A DNA stretch of 64,000 bases from an uncultured Buttiauxella sp. GTDB taxonomy: Bacteria; Pseudomonadota; Gammaproteobacteria; Enterobacterales; Enterobacteriaceae. The DNA lies in contig CAMLJN010000001.1 of the NCBI GenBank assembly GCA_946480445.1, positions 339,352 to 403,351 on the forward strand, in the 5' to 3' direction. The stretch's first letter is position 1. Every line of letters begins with the position of its first letter. The position numbers and the translations under genes are program-made. Of this stretch, positions 7,953-18,161 are shown piece after piece. Under the pieces are notes generated by a model. The model did not search any database. It had not been told where the DNA came from and worked only from the letters and a program-made list of their open reading frames with translations.

Positions 7953-8576
7953 ATGCCAACTTCAAACATCACAATTCGCCATGTTAGCGATAAACTGAAA
8001 TCTGAGATTATGAAAAACACGGGTGGGCAAAAAGTCATTGAGCGCATCCTGAAAGCCTATGGATTCAGCTCTCGGCAGGCCTTTTGCAATCATCTTGGCG
8101 TTTCGCAAAGCACCATGGCTAACCGTTACGCCCGAAACACGTTCCCCTCCGATTGGGTCGTTATCTGCAGCATGGAAACCGGGGCGTCACTTAAATGGCT
8201 AAGTTCTGGTGAAGGAATGATGTTTGAGGACGGTCAAGATGACAGAGCTGTGATGTTGCAACACAAAAAAATCACAAATGGGATTTTAAGCTCACCAATT
8301 GAGATTGTTTGCGATAAGAGTGAGATACCTGATGGGTTGCACGCGCCTTTTGTCATTACCGCAGAAAAATTCCGCTTCTTAGTGGATTTGTATGAAGGTG
8401 ACATTACTGATGGGTTCTGGTTAGTCCAGATAGACGGCCTTGTGAGCGTGAGAGAAATTTACAGATTCCCTGGCGGGCGCGTACGAATTGAAAACGGCAA
8501 AGCATCATTCGAATGCGCCGTATCAGACGTAAAAGTTATTGGTAAAGTCATTAGCAAAACTGAGTTTATGGAATAA
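7953..8576 (+). CDS. cI: 186-type CI lysogeny repressor
   Basis: This 207-residue protein has an N-terminal helix-turn-helix (about 33-58, containing SSRQAFCNHLGVSQSTMANRY) and a C-terminal oligomerisation domain, as in the 186 CI repressor (192 aa). 186 CI is not RecA-cleaved; induction uses the SOS-made antirepressor Tum. The DNA-damage input here would likewise come through the LexA-controlled operon at 2190-2624. It is the first gene of the rightward lysogeny operon. Confidence 0.9.
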   Translation: MPTSNITIRHVSDKLKSEIMKNTGGQKVIERILKAYGFSSRQAFCNHLGVSQSTMANRYARNTFPSDWVVICSMETGASLKWLSSGEGMMFEDGQDDRAVMLQHKKITNGILSSPIEIVCDKSEIPDGLHAPFVITAEKFRFLVDLYEGDITDGFWLVQIDGLVSVREIYRFPGGRVRIENGKASFECAVSDVKVIGKVISKTEFME

Positions 8577-8587
8577 GGAGATCGGAT

Positions 8588-9481
8588 ATGAGTCAGTTCA
8601 GCGCATTTAATTACTCACAAAACAGAGACAAAGCGATTGCTAACCTCATTAATATTATTGAGGGAATGACTTGTGATGGAAAAGTCAGCGAGAAGGAAAT
8701 GATATTCCTTGATACGTGGCTGCTGGAATCAGAGGTTCTCTCACAGAATTACTATGTAAATTGCATAAGAGCAAAAATCTCTGACATCCTTTCTGACGGC
8801 AGAGTAGAACAAAGCGAGCTGGATGATTTAAAAGAACTCTTACTCGAGATGCAACGCGGTTTGATGGATACGCCAAACATTGACCTTTATTCGACTGATT
8901 CAGACAAGCATCTGTTGGAAGGGTTATGTAAAGGAATGGCATCCGATTATCATTTGAGTGATGAAGAAATCAGCTATCTTAATTGGTTTCTGTCCACCAA
9001 TGCAGCCCTTAAAAGTAATTACCCTGGCAAACATTTATACTCCCTGGTTCAGTCAATCCTATCTGATGGTGTTATTACAGAATATGAGAGAGTATTGCTT
9101 CTGGAGGAAATTACTGCATTCACTGGATCTAATATTTCAGAGGGTATTGTGGATGGGTATTCCACAACATCCCCCGTTGATCTCGTTGAACAGTTTTATC
9201 CAGAAAATAGCAAAGTGTGCTTAACAGGTAAGTTCCTTTGCGGCTCACGCCGTCAGTGTGAAGCAGACCTAATAAAACTCGGATGCACAATATCAGATCG
9301 AGTAACCCAAGATTTAGACTACCTCATCATTGGAGCGCTCAGCTCGAAGGATTGGAAATTTCAGAGTTTTGGCAGAAAAATTGAGCAAGCGATCGATTAT
9401 CGTGACAACAAAGGTACACCACTTAGGATCCTTAGTGAGGAACACTGGCAGAGCCTAACGCGTACAGCCGAACAAGGCTAA
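8588..9481 (+). CDS. TerB-like and BRCT domain protein, phage cargo
   Basis: The 297-residue protein has an N-terminal helical part with repeated acidic signatures (CDGKVSEKE at about 29, SDGRVEQSE at about 69, SDGVITEYE at about 159), the pattern of TerB-like domains. The C-terminal BRCT domain (about 206-290: CLTGKF, then LGCTISDRVTQDLDYLIIG) resembles that of NAD-dependent DNA ligase. No catalytic site is seen. It has a clear AAGGAG site and lies 11 bp after cI and 3 bp before int, so it should be expressed in the lysogen. BRCT domains bind DNA ends or phosphoproteins, and TerB domains occur in stress and defence proteins. A guard function for the lysogen is inference. Confidence 0.75.
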   Translation: MSQFSAFNYSQNRDKAIANLINIIEGMTCDGKVSEKEMIFLDTWLLESEVLSQNYYVNCIRAKISDILSDGRVEQSELDDLKELLLEMQRGLMDTPNIDLYSTDSDKHLLEGLCKGMASDYHLSDEEISYLNWFLSTNAALKSNYPGKHLYSLVQSILSDGVITEYERVLLLEEITAFTGSNISEGIVDGYSTTSPVDLVEQFYPENSKVCLTGKFLCGSRRQCEADLIKLGCTISDRVTQDLDYLIIGALSSKDWKFQSFGRKIEQAIDYRDNKGTPLRILSEEHWQSLTRTAEQG

Positions 9482-9484
9482 ACC

Positions 9485-10501
9485 ATGGCAGTAAATAAAT
9501 TAAGCAATGGAAAATGGCAGGCTCAGGTCTTCCCAAATGGCAGGGACGGGCGGCGGATACGCCGCCAATTTGCCACAAAGGGAGAGGCACTGGCATTTGA
9601 ACGGCACTTAAAAGATCAGTCTCAGGAAAAACCATGGCTGGGTGAGAAGGTAGACAGACGTCGAGTCACTGATCTCGTTGAAACTTGGTTCAACGCGCAC
9701 GGCGTAACTTTATCTGATGGAGTGAAACGTAAAGGGGCAATGGAATTTGCCTGCCTGGCCATGGGCAACCCTTTGGCGACTGAATTTAATGCAAAGCTTT
9801 TTGCAACCTATCGCGAACAGCGGTTAAGCGGGAAAATCACCCGCTCAGATCGCGTGAAGTCTGTTACCCCACGCACGGTCAATCTTGAACTGGCTTATTT
9901 CCGGGCCATGTTTAACGAGCTGAAAAGGCTTGATGATTGGATAGCACCGAACCCTCTGGAGAATGTCCGGGAGTTTAAAATAGATGAGGCGGAACTGGCC
10001 TGGCTAACGGTTGATGAAATTAAGCTCCTACTTGCAGAATGTGAGAACAGCAGAGCACAGGACCTTGTCACCATAGTTAAGATATGTCTCGCCACTGGTG
10101 CAAGGTGGGGTGAAGCTGAATCCATTACAGGCAAGCAGATTAGCCCTGGCAAGATCACGTACATCAAAACGAAAGGCAAAAAGAACCGAGCTGTTCCAAT
10201 CAGTGAAAATCTATACGAGATTCTCCCCAAATTGAGAACATCTAAACCAGTGTTTGCTGGATGCTATTCTGCATTTCGTGGGGCTATTAGGCGTGCGGGG
10301 ATTGAACTACCCGACGGGCAATTGTCCCACGTACTACGGCATACATTTGCCAGCCACTTTATGATGCGTGGGGGCAACATCCTTGTACTGCAGCGTATCC
10401 TTGGACATACAGATATCAAGGTGACAATGCGCTATGCACATTTCGCGCCAGACCACCTCACTGAAGCAATAAACCTTAACCCTCTAAACCTTCTAACCTA
10501 A
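9485..10501 (+). CDS. int: P2-family tyrosine integrase
   Basis: This 338-residue tyrosine recombinase has the full catalytic set: R207 (TGARWGE), lysine in the KGKKNR hairpin near 230, H282-x-x-R285 (HVLRH), H308 (LGHTD) and nucleophile Y317 (MRYAHF). It has an N-terminal arm-binding domain. It starts 3 bases after the TerB/BRCT stop with no strong ribosome site, suggesting coupled translation. It should integrate at the tRNA-Ile core 11183-11229, separated from it by one cargo gene. Confidence 0.95.
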   Translation: MAVNKLSNGKWQAQVFPNGRDGRRIRRQFATKGEALAFERHLKDQSQEKPWLGEKVDRRRVTDLVETWFNAHGVTLSDGVKRKGAMEFACLAMGNPLATEFNAKLFATYREQRLSGKITRSDRVKSVTPRTVNLELAYFRAMFNELKRLDDWIAPNPLENVREFKIDEAELAWLTVDEIKLLLAECENSRAQDLVTIVKICLATGARWGEAESITGKQISPGKITYIKTKGKKNRAVPISENLYEILPKLRTSKPVFAGCYSAFRGAIRRAGIELPDGQLSHVLRHTFASHFMMRGGNILVLQRILGHTDIKVTMRYAHFAPDHLTEAINLNPLNLLT

Positions 10502-10531
10502 ATTAACCAAATAATATTTAGTGGAGAAAAC

Positions 10532-11044
10532 ATGTCTAATACAAAGGCTGTATTATCAAAAATCAATAACACATCTAATACCGTAAAGACTAAAGCAACT
10601 TCAGCTTCTAACGTTGCAAAAGGCGAGATTGGAGAGCGCCTAACAAGAGAAATTCTTGACGAGTGGGGAACATTTTATTTTGCTATCGAACAAAACAAAC
10701 ACACCCTACCTCAATGGATATCTGAGATAGGAGGGAAACGCCCCGATTTTCTAGCATTTGCTGGTGATGATAATCAAATAATACTCATCGACTCAAAGTT
10801 TTATAAAAATTTCAATGGATTCTTCTACTTAGAAAAAGCGGAAATTACACGCTACACAAACCTTATTAATCATCTCGGAAATCGTAGCATAAATGTAGAG
10901 GTTCTTTTTCTTTTTCCTATTGGAGGCATGGCTGATCATAATTTCTACGCATTCTCTCTCGATGACGCGAAAGAGGCTGAGGAGGTAGAGATCGATGGCA
11001 TTATGAATAAGCAGCTGATTGCAAGTACAGTTTTTAACGTATAA
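10532..11044 (+). CDS. PD-(D/E)XK nuclease-like protein, phage cargo
   Basis: This 170-residue protein has a candidate PD-(D/E)XK core: helix with E32/E35 (KGEIGERLTRE), P71-D72 (KRPDFLAF) and D87-S-K89 (ILIDSKFYK). The middle proline-aspartate and DSK strand fit restriction-endonuclease-fold enzymes. The N-terminal 28 residues are serine/threonine-rich and probably disordered. It has its own GTGGAG ribosome site and lower GC than the phage core, and lies between int and att, a usual cargo slot. No methyltransferase partner is adjacent. Function is inferred from the motif only. Confidence 0.75.
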   Translation: MSNTKAVLSKINNTSNTVKTKATSASNVAKGEIGERLTREILDEWGTFYFAIEQNKHTLPQWISEIGGKRPDFLAFAGDDNQIILIDSKFYKNFNGFFYLEKAEITRYTNLINHLGNRSINVEVLFLFPIGGMADHNFYAFSLDDAKEAEEVEIDGIMNKQLIASTVFNV

Positions 11045-11070
11045 CGGTGCCTGCAGATGATCGCTAAAAG

Positions 11071-11091
11071 TGGCAGCAAAATGGCAGCAAA
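11071..11091 (+). repeat. Tandem direct repeat, candidate Int arm-type sites
   Basis: TGGCAGCAAA occurs at 11071-11080 and 11082-11091, an 11-bp period, about 100 bp from the att core. Tyrosine integrases of this family bind short direct repeats flanking the core. This is a reasonable arm-site candidate. Confidence 0.5.
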
Positions 11092-11182
11092 CCTATTCGC
11101 TATGCTGGCATATTCTCCATTATTCGATTTCATAAGCGCTTGAAATAAAAGCATCTTATTGTTTTACATAGCTTTAGTTTCG

Positions 11183-11229
11183 GACTCATAATCGCTTGGT
11201 CGCTGGTTCAAGTCCAGCAGGGGCCACCA
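11183..11229 (+). other. Prophage attachment site: 3' part of tRNA-Ile(CAU)
   Basis: The 47 bases from GACTCATAATCG to GGGGCCACCA match the anticodon stem-loop to CCA end of ileX/ileY-type tRNA-Ile2 (CAU anticodon). The sequence to the left does not form the 5' half, so this is the displaced 3' remnant. The functional tRNA should be at the other end of the prophage, off-window to the left. The duplicated core is at least these 47 bp. Confidence 0.88.
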
Positions 11230-11255
11230 AATTTTATCTTTAGAATCATATAATT

Positions 11256-11281
11256 AAGCCAATCGACAGAGTGGCTTTTTT
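11256..11281 (+). terminator. Terminator of the displaced tRNA-Ile gene
   Basis: AAGCCA (11256-11261) pairs with TGGCTT (11272-11277) and runs into six Ts. It lies 27 bases after the tRNA CCA end and is chromosomal, so it probably ended the original tRNA transcript. The rest of the 11045-11410 gap holds no gene. Confidence 0.65.
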
Positions 11282-11410
11282 GTTTTTAGCCCCCGGAAAC
11301 GCTCACCACACCCGTTAACATCCTCTGTGCATTTTGTTATCCTCGGTCATTACCCAAAAGATTCACTCCCCCTCAAAAAACACTGCTAAAACAACTAATA
11401 AGGAACGTCT

Positions 11411-12523
11411 GTGTACACCCAGAATGAGATGTTTAAAAAAGAGATTGAGTGGTCCTCCCGCCATATGGTTCGCACTCTTAAGCAGGTGCAGGCCCTCCCG
11501 GATCTGAGCCATGTGCGCCTCGCCTGTAACATGCATCTCGATCTGAAGATGATTCCCCTGGTGGAAGGCTTGCTGAAGAAGAATGCCAAAATATTTCTGA
11601 CCACCTGTAATCCGACGACCGTGCAGGACGAGGTTGTCTCTTATCTTGTCGAGGCGGGAGCTGAAGCCTGCGCCTGGCGCAATATGAGCGATGCCGACTG
11701 GCGCGATGCCTGGGAAAAAGCGATTGCCTGGCGCCCCACTCACCTGTGTGAAATGGGGGCGGATATAACCACCCTGCTGCATCAGCGCGGCGAGTTCGGG
11801 GATGTTGTTGCCTGCCTGGAGGCAACCGGTTCTGGCGTAAATCGTCTTGTGGATCTGCGCCCTGGCTACCCCATCTTTAACTGGGACGATTTGCCGGTAA
11901 AAGAAGGGCTGCACAACCGCCATATGGTTGGATTAACGGCCTGGCAGACCTTCTTCCAGACCACACATCTGACGCTGCACGAAAAGAAAGTGCTGGTGAT
12001 TGGCTACGGCCTGGTAGGCCAGGGGGTTGCGGCCGCGGCAAAAGCTTACGGTGGACAGGTGATGGTGGCCGAAATTGATCCCGCACGTCGCTTACAGGCC
12101 GCCTACGATGGCTGGCACGTCGTTGATATCCATGAAGCGATTAGCACGACAGATGTTGTTGCCACCGCCACCGGCGCGAAGAAGGTTGTCAGCGCTGCGG
12201 TGCTGGATCAGGCGAAGGACGGCGTATTCGTGCTCAACGTGGGTCACGTAGCCGAAGAGATCGACTGCGACTATCTGAAGCAGTATCCGAACGAGGAAGT
12301 CATGCCATTTATCAACGCCTATCAGCTAAACGGCAAAACGCTCTATCTGATGGCAAACGGCTCCATGCTGAACCTCACCGCCGGGTTCGGCGATAGCCTC
12401 AACGCCTTCGACGTCACCCTGGCCGTAATGGCAAGCGGACTCAAACACATTGTCACCGAAGGGCAGAAAGCGGAAAAAGCCGTCTACCTGCTGCCAAGAT
12501 CCGTCTGGGAAAAGGCCCTGTAA
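11411..12523 (+). CDS. S-adenosylhomocysteine hydrolase-like NAD-binding protein
   Basis: At 370 residues it is shorter than true AdoHcy hydrolases (430-470). Their landmarks align: H42, D118 (EMGAD), E137 (LEATG), K164, the Rossmann loop GYGLVGQG at 198-205, and H279 (NVGHVAEEID). The aspartate four residues after the catalytic lysine is a histidine here (H168), although the next Asn (N169) is kept. Enteric bacteria normally break down AdoHcy with Pfs/LuxS, so the substrate may differ. Start is GTG with AAGGAA upstream. It is the first chromosomal gene after the prophage, with no operon partner. Confidence 0.8.
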   Translation: MYTQNEMFKKEIEWSSRHMVRTLKQVQALPDLSHVRLACNMHLDLKMIPLVEGLLKKNAKIFLTTCNPTTVQDEVVSYLVEAGAEACAWRNMSDADWRDAWEKAIAWRPTHLCEMGADITTLLHQRGEFGDVVACLEATGSGVNRLVDLRPGYPIFNWDDLPVKEGLHNRHMVGLTAWQTFFQTTHLTLHEKKVLVIGYGLVGQGVAAAAKAYGGQVMVAEIDPARRLQAAYDGWHVVDIHEAISTTDVVATATGAKKVVSAAVLDQAKDGVFVLNVGHVAEEIDCDYLKQYPNEEVMPFINAYQLNGKTLYLMANGSMLNLTAGFGDSLNAFDVTLAVMASGLKHIVTEGQKAEKAVYLLPRSVWEKAL

Positions 12524-12576
12524 GCCCTCCTCCCTGTGTTTTGATCGGTGCCGTTTCCGCAAAAGGCGAAACAGAT

Positions 12577-12605
12577 AAGGGGCTGTGCAATGCAGCTGGC
12601 CCCTT
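12577..12605. terminator. Possible terminator hairpin between the SAHH-like gene and ascB
   Basis: AAGGGGC (12577-12583) and GCCCCTT (12599-12605) form a 7-bp stem between convergent genes. No long T run follows on either strand, so termination is only possible. Confidence 0.35.
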
Positions 12606-12696
12606 GTTCAGGCGGCACACTTAATCTGCTCCGGGCCCTTTTAAACAGCGGGTAAGAGATGAAGACCGACGCAGGTACGCGATCTCGTATCGTTGG

Positions 12697-15589
<2,893 letters not shown>

Positions 15590-15609
15590 TGTCACAGCTC
15601 TCAAGGGTA

Positions 15610-15622
15610 GGTAACCGGTTCC
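15610..15622. promoter_or_regulatory. AscG operator candidate
   Basis: GGTAACCGGTTCC is a near-palindrome centred on the LacI/GalR-type CCGG and close to the AAACCGGTTT-type AscG sites of E. coli. It lies 21 bases upstream of ascF in the ascF/ascG divergent region. A weaker relative, CAACCGGGTACC, is at about 15765-15776 next to the ascG start. Confidence 0.6.
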
Positions 15623-15781
15623 ATATAAGAGTGTTAAGATCGAATAGTTAGATCAACAAAATATTTTTCCCAGATCTTAATCTGTGATGGAGATCGTTAT
15701 AAACGGCCGGGAAAAGCCGATTTTGCCTCGTTATAGGGGGCGTGTAGAATGTGGAAAATGTTCAGCAACCGGGTACCTTCC

Positions 15782-16804
15782 ATGTCGACAATGCTTGAAG
15801 TGGCAAAAAAAGCAGGCGTTTCAAAAGCCACCGTTTCGCGGGTGCTGTCCGGCAAAGGTTACGTGAGCGAGGCGACCAGGGATCTGGTTTATCAGGCCAT
15901 TGAAGAAACCGGCTATCGCCCTAACCTGCTGGCAAGGAACCTCGCCAGCAATACTTCACAGTGTATCGGCCTGGTGGTCACCAACACGCTGTACAACGGC
16001 AGCTATTTCAGCGAAATCCTCTCTCAGGCGGCGAAAAAACTGGAAGACAACGGTCGTCAGCTGATCCTGATGGACGGCAAGCACAGCGCCCAGGAAGAGC
16101 GCGAGGCCATTCAGTTTCTGCTGGATTTGCAGTGCGACGCGATCATTATCTATCCACGCTTTTTAACAACGGACGCCATGGATGACATCATCGAGCAGCA
16201 CAGGCAGCCGATTATGGTGGTCAACCGCAAGCTCCGAAAACACCACAGCCACTGTATTTGCTGTGACCACAAAGGGGCGAGTTTTAACGCAACAAAATAT
16301 CTACTTGCGCAGGGCCACCGGGATATTGCGTTTCTGACCGGCTCGCTGGATTCCCCCACGGCAATAGAGCGGCTTTCAGGCTATAAAGAGGCTTTAAATA
16401 GCTTTAATGTTGCCGTGCGGGATACGCTTATCGTCCCAGGAAAATGGACGCCCGCCAGCGGATTTTCCGCCGTAGAATCATTATTAAACAATGAGATAGC
16501 TTTTAGCGCCGTGCTGGCAAGCAACGATGAAATGGCCGTCGGAGCCATAAAGAAATTAAGCGATGCGGGCATCCGCGTGCCGGATGACGTCTCTGTGATT
16601 GGCTTCGATAATATCCCGACCGCTCCCTATATGACGCCGGCCCTGACAAGCGTAAAAGATCCGGTCAGCGAGATGATGGGCGAAGTGATTAACCGACTGA
16701 TTTCGATGCTGGATGGCGGTTACTTATCAAAAGACAATTTGTTTACCGCAGAGCTGATCGTGCGGGATTCTGTAGCGAAAAAGACGGATATAAACGGTGG
16801 GTGA
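15782..16804 (+). CDS. ascG: LacI-family repressor AscG
   Basis: This protein of about 340 residues has an N-terminal helix-turn-helix (TMLEVAKKAGVSKATVSRVL) and a periplasmic-binding-like sugar domain, aligned along its length with E. coli AscG. It represses the divergent ascFB operon. I start at ATG 15782 (MSTMLEV, as E. coli MMTMLEV). An upstream ATG at 15749 would add 11 residues. The ribosome site is poor for both, which suits a low-copy repressor. Confidence 0.93.
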   Translation: MSTMLEVAKKAGVSKATVSRVLSGKGYVSEATRDLVYQAIEETGYRPNLLARNLASNTSQCIGLVVTNTLYNGSYFSEILSQAAKKLEDNGRQLILMDGKHSAQEEREAIQFLLDLQCDAIIIYPRFLTTDAMDDIIEQHRQPIMVVNRKLRKHHSHCICCDHKGASFNATKYLLAQGHRDIAFLTGSLDSPTAIERLSGYKEALNSFNVAVRDTLIVPGKWTPASGFSAVESLLNNEIAFSAVLASNDEMAVGAIKKLSDAGIRVPDDVSVIGFDNIPTAPYMTPALTSVKDPVSEMMGEVINRLISMLDGGYLSKDNLFTAELIVRDSVAKKTDINGG

Positions 16805-16875
16805 CGCCGCGTTTTTCCTCCCTACGGCCCCAGAGCCGCAGGGAGAATTCGTAAAATCGTCCCCCACCGGCTGGT

Positions 16876-17907
16876 TTAATCAGCTACTTTGACAATCAGT
16901 TTGCCAAAATTTTTGCCCACCAGCAGTCCGCGGAAAGCCTCAACGGCGTTTTCCAGCCCGTCGACAACATCTTCCCGGAACTGAATTTTACCTTCGGCAA
17001 TCCACTGGCTCATCTCTTTAAAGAACTCCGGGTAACGATCTGCGTAGTCCTGGGCGATAATAAAGCCCTGCACGCGCAGACGCTTTTTCAGGATAGTGCC
17101 CATCAGCAGCGGCAGGCGGTCCTCGTTAAAGGCGCTATTTTTCCCGTTGTACTGACTTATCACGCCGCAGACGGGAATACGCGCTTTGATATTCAGCAGC
17201 GGCAGAACCGCATCAAATACCGCACCACCAACGTTCTCAAAATAGACGTCGATACCCTGCGGGCAGGCCTTTTTAAGCTGCTCTGCAAAGTCTGGCGCCT
17301 TGTGGTCGATACAGGCATCGAATTTAAGATTCTCCGTCACATGGCGGCATTTCTCCGCCCCGCCTGCAATGCCAACGATCTTCGCACCACGCAGTTTAGC
17401 CACCTGACCGACTACGGAACCCACCGCGCCGCTCGCCGCCGCAACGACAACGGTTTCCCCTTTTTGCGGGTTGCCAATGTCGGTAAGCCCCATGTAGCCG
17501 GTAAATCCGGGCATCCCCAACAATCCCAGCGCCCAGGAAGGATGCTCCATGTTGGCATCAAGCTTTTGCAGGCCCGCGCCGTCTGAAACGGCGTAATCCT
17601 GCCAGCCGGTGTACGCCAGCACCAGGTCACCCTGCTGGTAATCCGGATGTTCAGATTGTTCCACCCGGCAGACGGTGCCGCCCACAATCACATCGCCGAT
17701 AGCCAGCGGTGCAGAATAGGACTCCGCGTCATCCATCCGCCCGCGCATATACGGGTCGAGGGAGAGATAGAGGGTACGCAGCAGCAGCTGGCCTTTGCCT
17801 GGCTGAGGGACATCTGCTTCTTTCAGGACGATATCTTCATGCGTTGGCATACCCTGCGGGCGTTTCGCCAGCACAAAACGGCGGTTAATCCGGGAAGACT
17901 GTGTCAT
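16876..17907 (-). CDS. curA: NADPH-dependent oxidoreductase CurA (YncB) family
   Basis: This 343-residue MDR protein of the leukotriene B4 dehydrogenase/2-alkenal reductase branch is close to E. coli CurA (YncB, NADPH-dependent curcumin reductase). The dinucleotide-binding segment is AAASGAVGSVVGQ, followed by GIAGGAEKC. It reduces alpha,beta-unsaturated carbonyls in the cytoplasm. The ATG at 17907 has GGAGAGCGTT before it; the frame is open 37 codons further upstream but has no site there. It stands alone. Confidence 0.9.
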   Translation of the reverse strand: MTQSSRINRRFVLAKRPQGMPTHEDIVLKEADVPQPGKGQLLLRTLYLSLDPYMRGRMDDAESYSAPLAIGDVIVGGTVCRVEQSEHPDYQQGDLVLAYTGWQDYAVSDGAGLQKLDANMEHPSWALGLLGMPGFTGYMGLTDIGNPQKGETVVVAAASGAVGSVVGQVAKLRGAKIVGIAGGAEKCRHVTENLKFDACIDHKAPDFAEQLKKACPQGIDVYFENVGGAVFDAVLPLLNIKARIPVCGVISQYNGKNSAFNEDRLPLLMGTILKKRLRVQGFIIAQDYADRYPEFFKEMSQWIAEGKIQFREDVVDGLENAVEAFRGLLVGKNFGKLIVKVAD

Positions 17908-18161
17908 AACGCTCTCCATAAAATGGGGTCGTGAATACATGCTTAATCTCTCCCAGAGTAGCCAAAAAAGCAGGATTGGAGGATGAAAAACGTGCCCTTT
18001 ACACGCTTCCTCATACAATAAAATTACCCCCTTTGAAGGGGCGTTATTTACTTAAGCCTTAGCGCCCCCAAAAGGGGTCACTAATTCACGCATGGTTTAA
18101 CTTGAACAAGCTAAGAGCCTCCTGCGCCTGAAACGGTAATTTAAGCAGGCGGTTCGTGCCA

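Larger units (their letters stand above)
1..11229. mobile_element. P2/186-family prophage, right (early/lysogeny) half; left part off-window
   Basis: The gene order int, cI, cox, cII, fil, small early genes, dam, A, SOS module and cos is that of the P2/186 phage family. The right boundary is the 3' part of a tRNA-Ile(CAU) gene at 11183-11229, next to the integrase region. Structural genes (Q, P, O and onward to ogr) would lie left of base 1 and cannot be judged. Every visible core early gene is open and full length, so this half looks intact. Cargo genes occupy three places: around cos (1-1903), between cI and int (8588-9481), and between int and att (10532-11044). Confidence 0.93.

Noticed and set aside
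1-11229. Retron or reverse transcriptase, as in the Ec67 element of a 186-like prophage
   Set aside because: No reverse-transcriptase motif (YADD) or msr/msd-like inverted repeats were found in the visible half.
11160-11229. Complete tRNA gene at the prophage edge
   Set aside because: Only the 3' part from the anticodon stem matches. The bases before 11183 cannot pair as acceptor and D arms.
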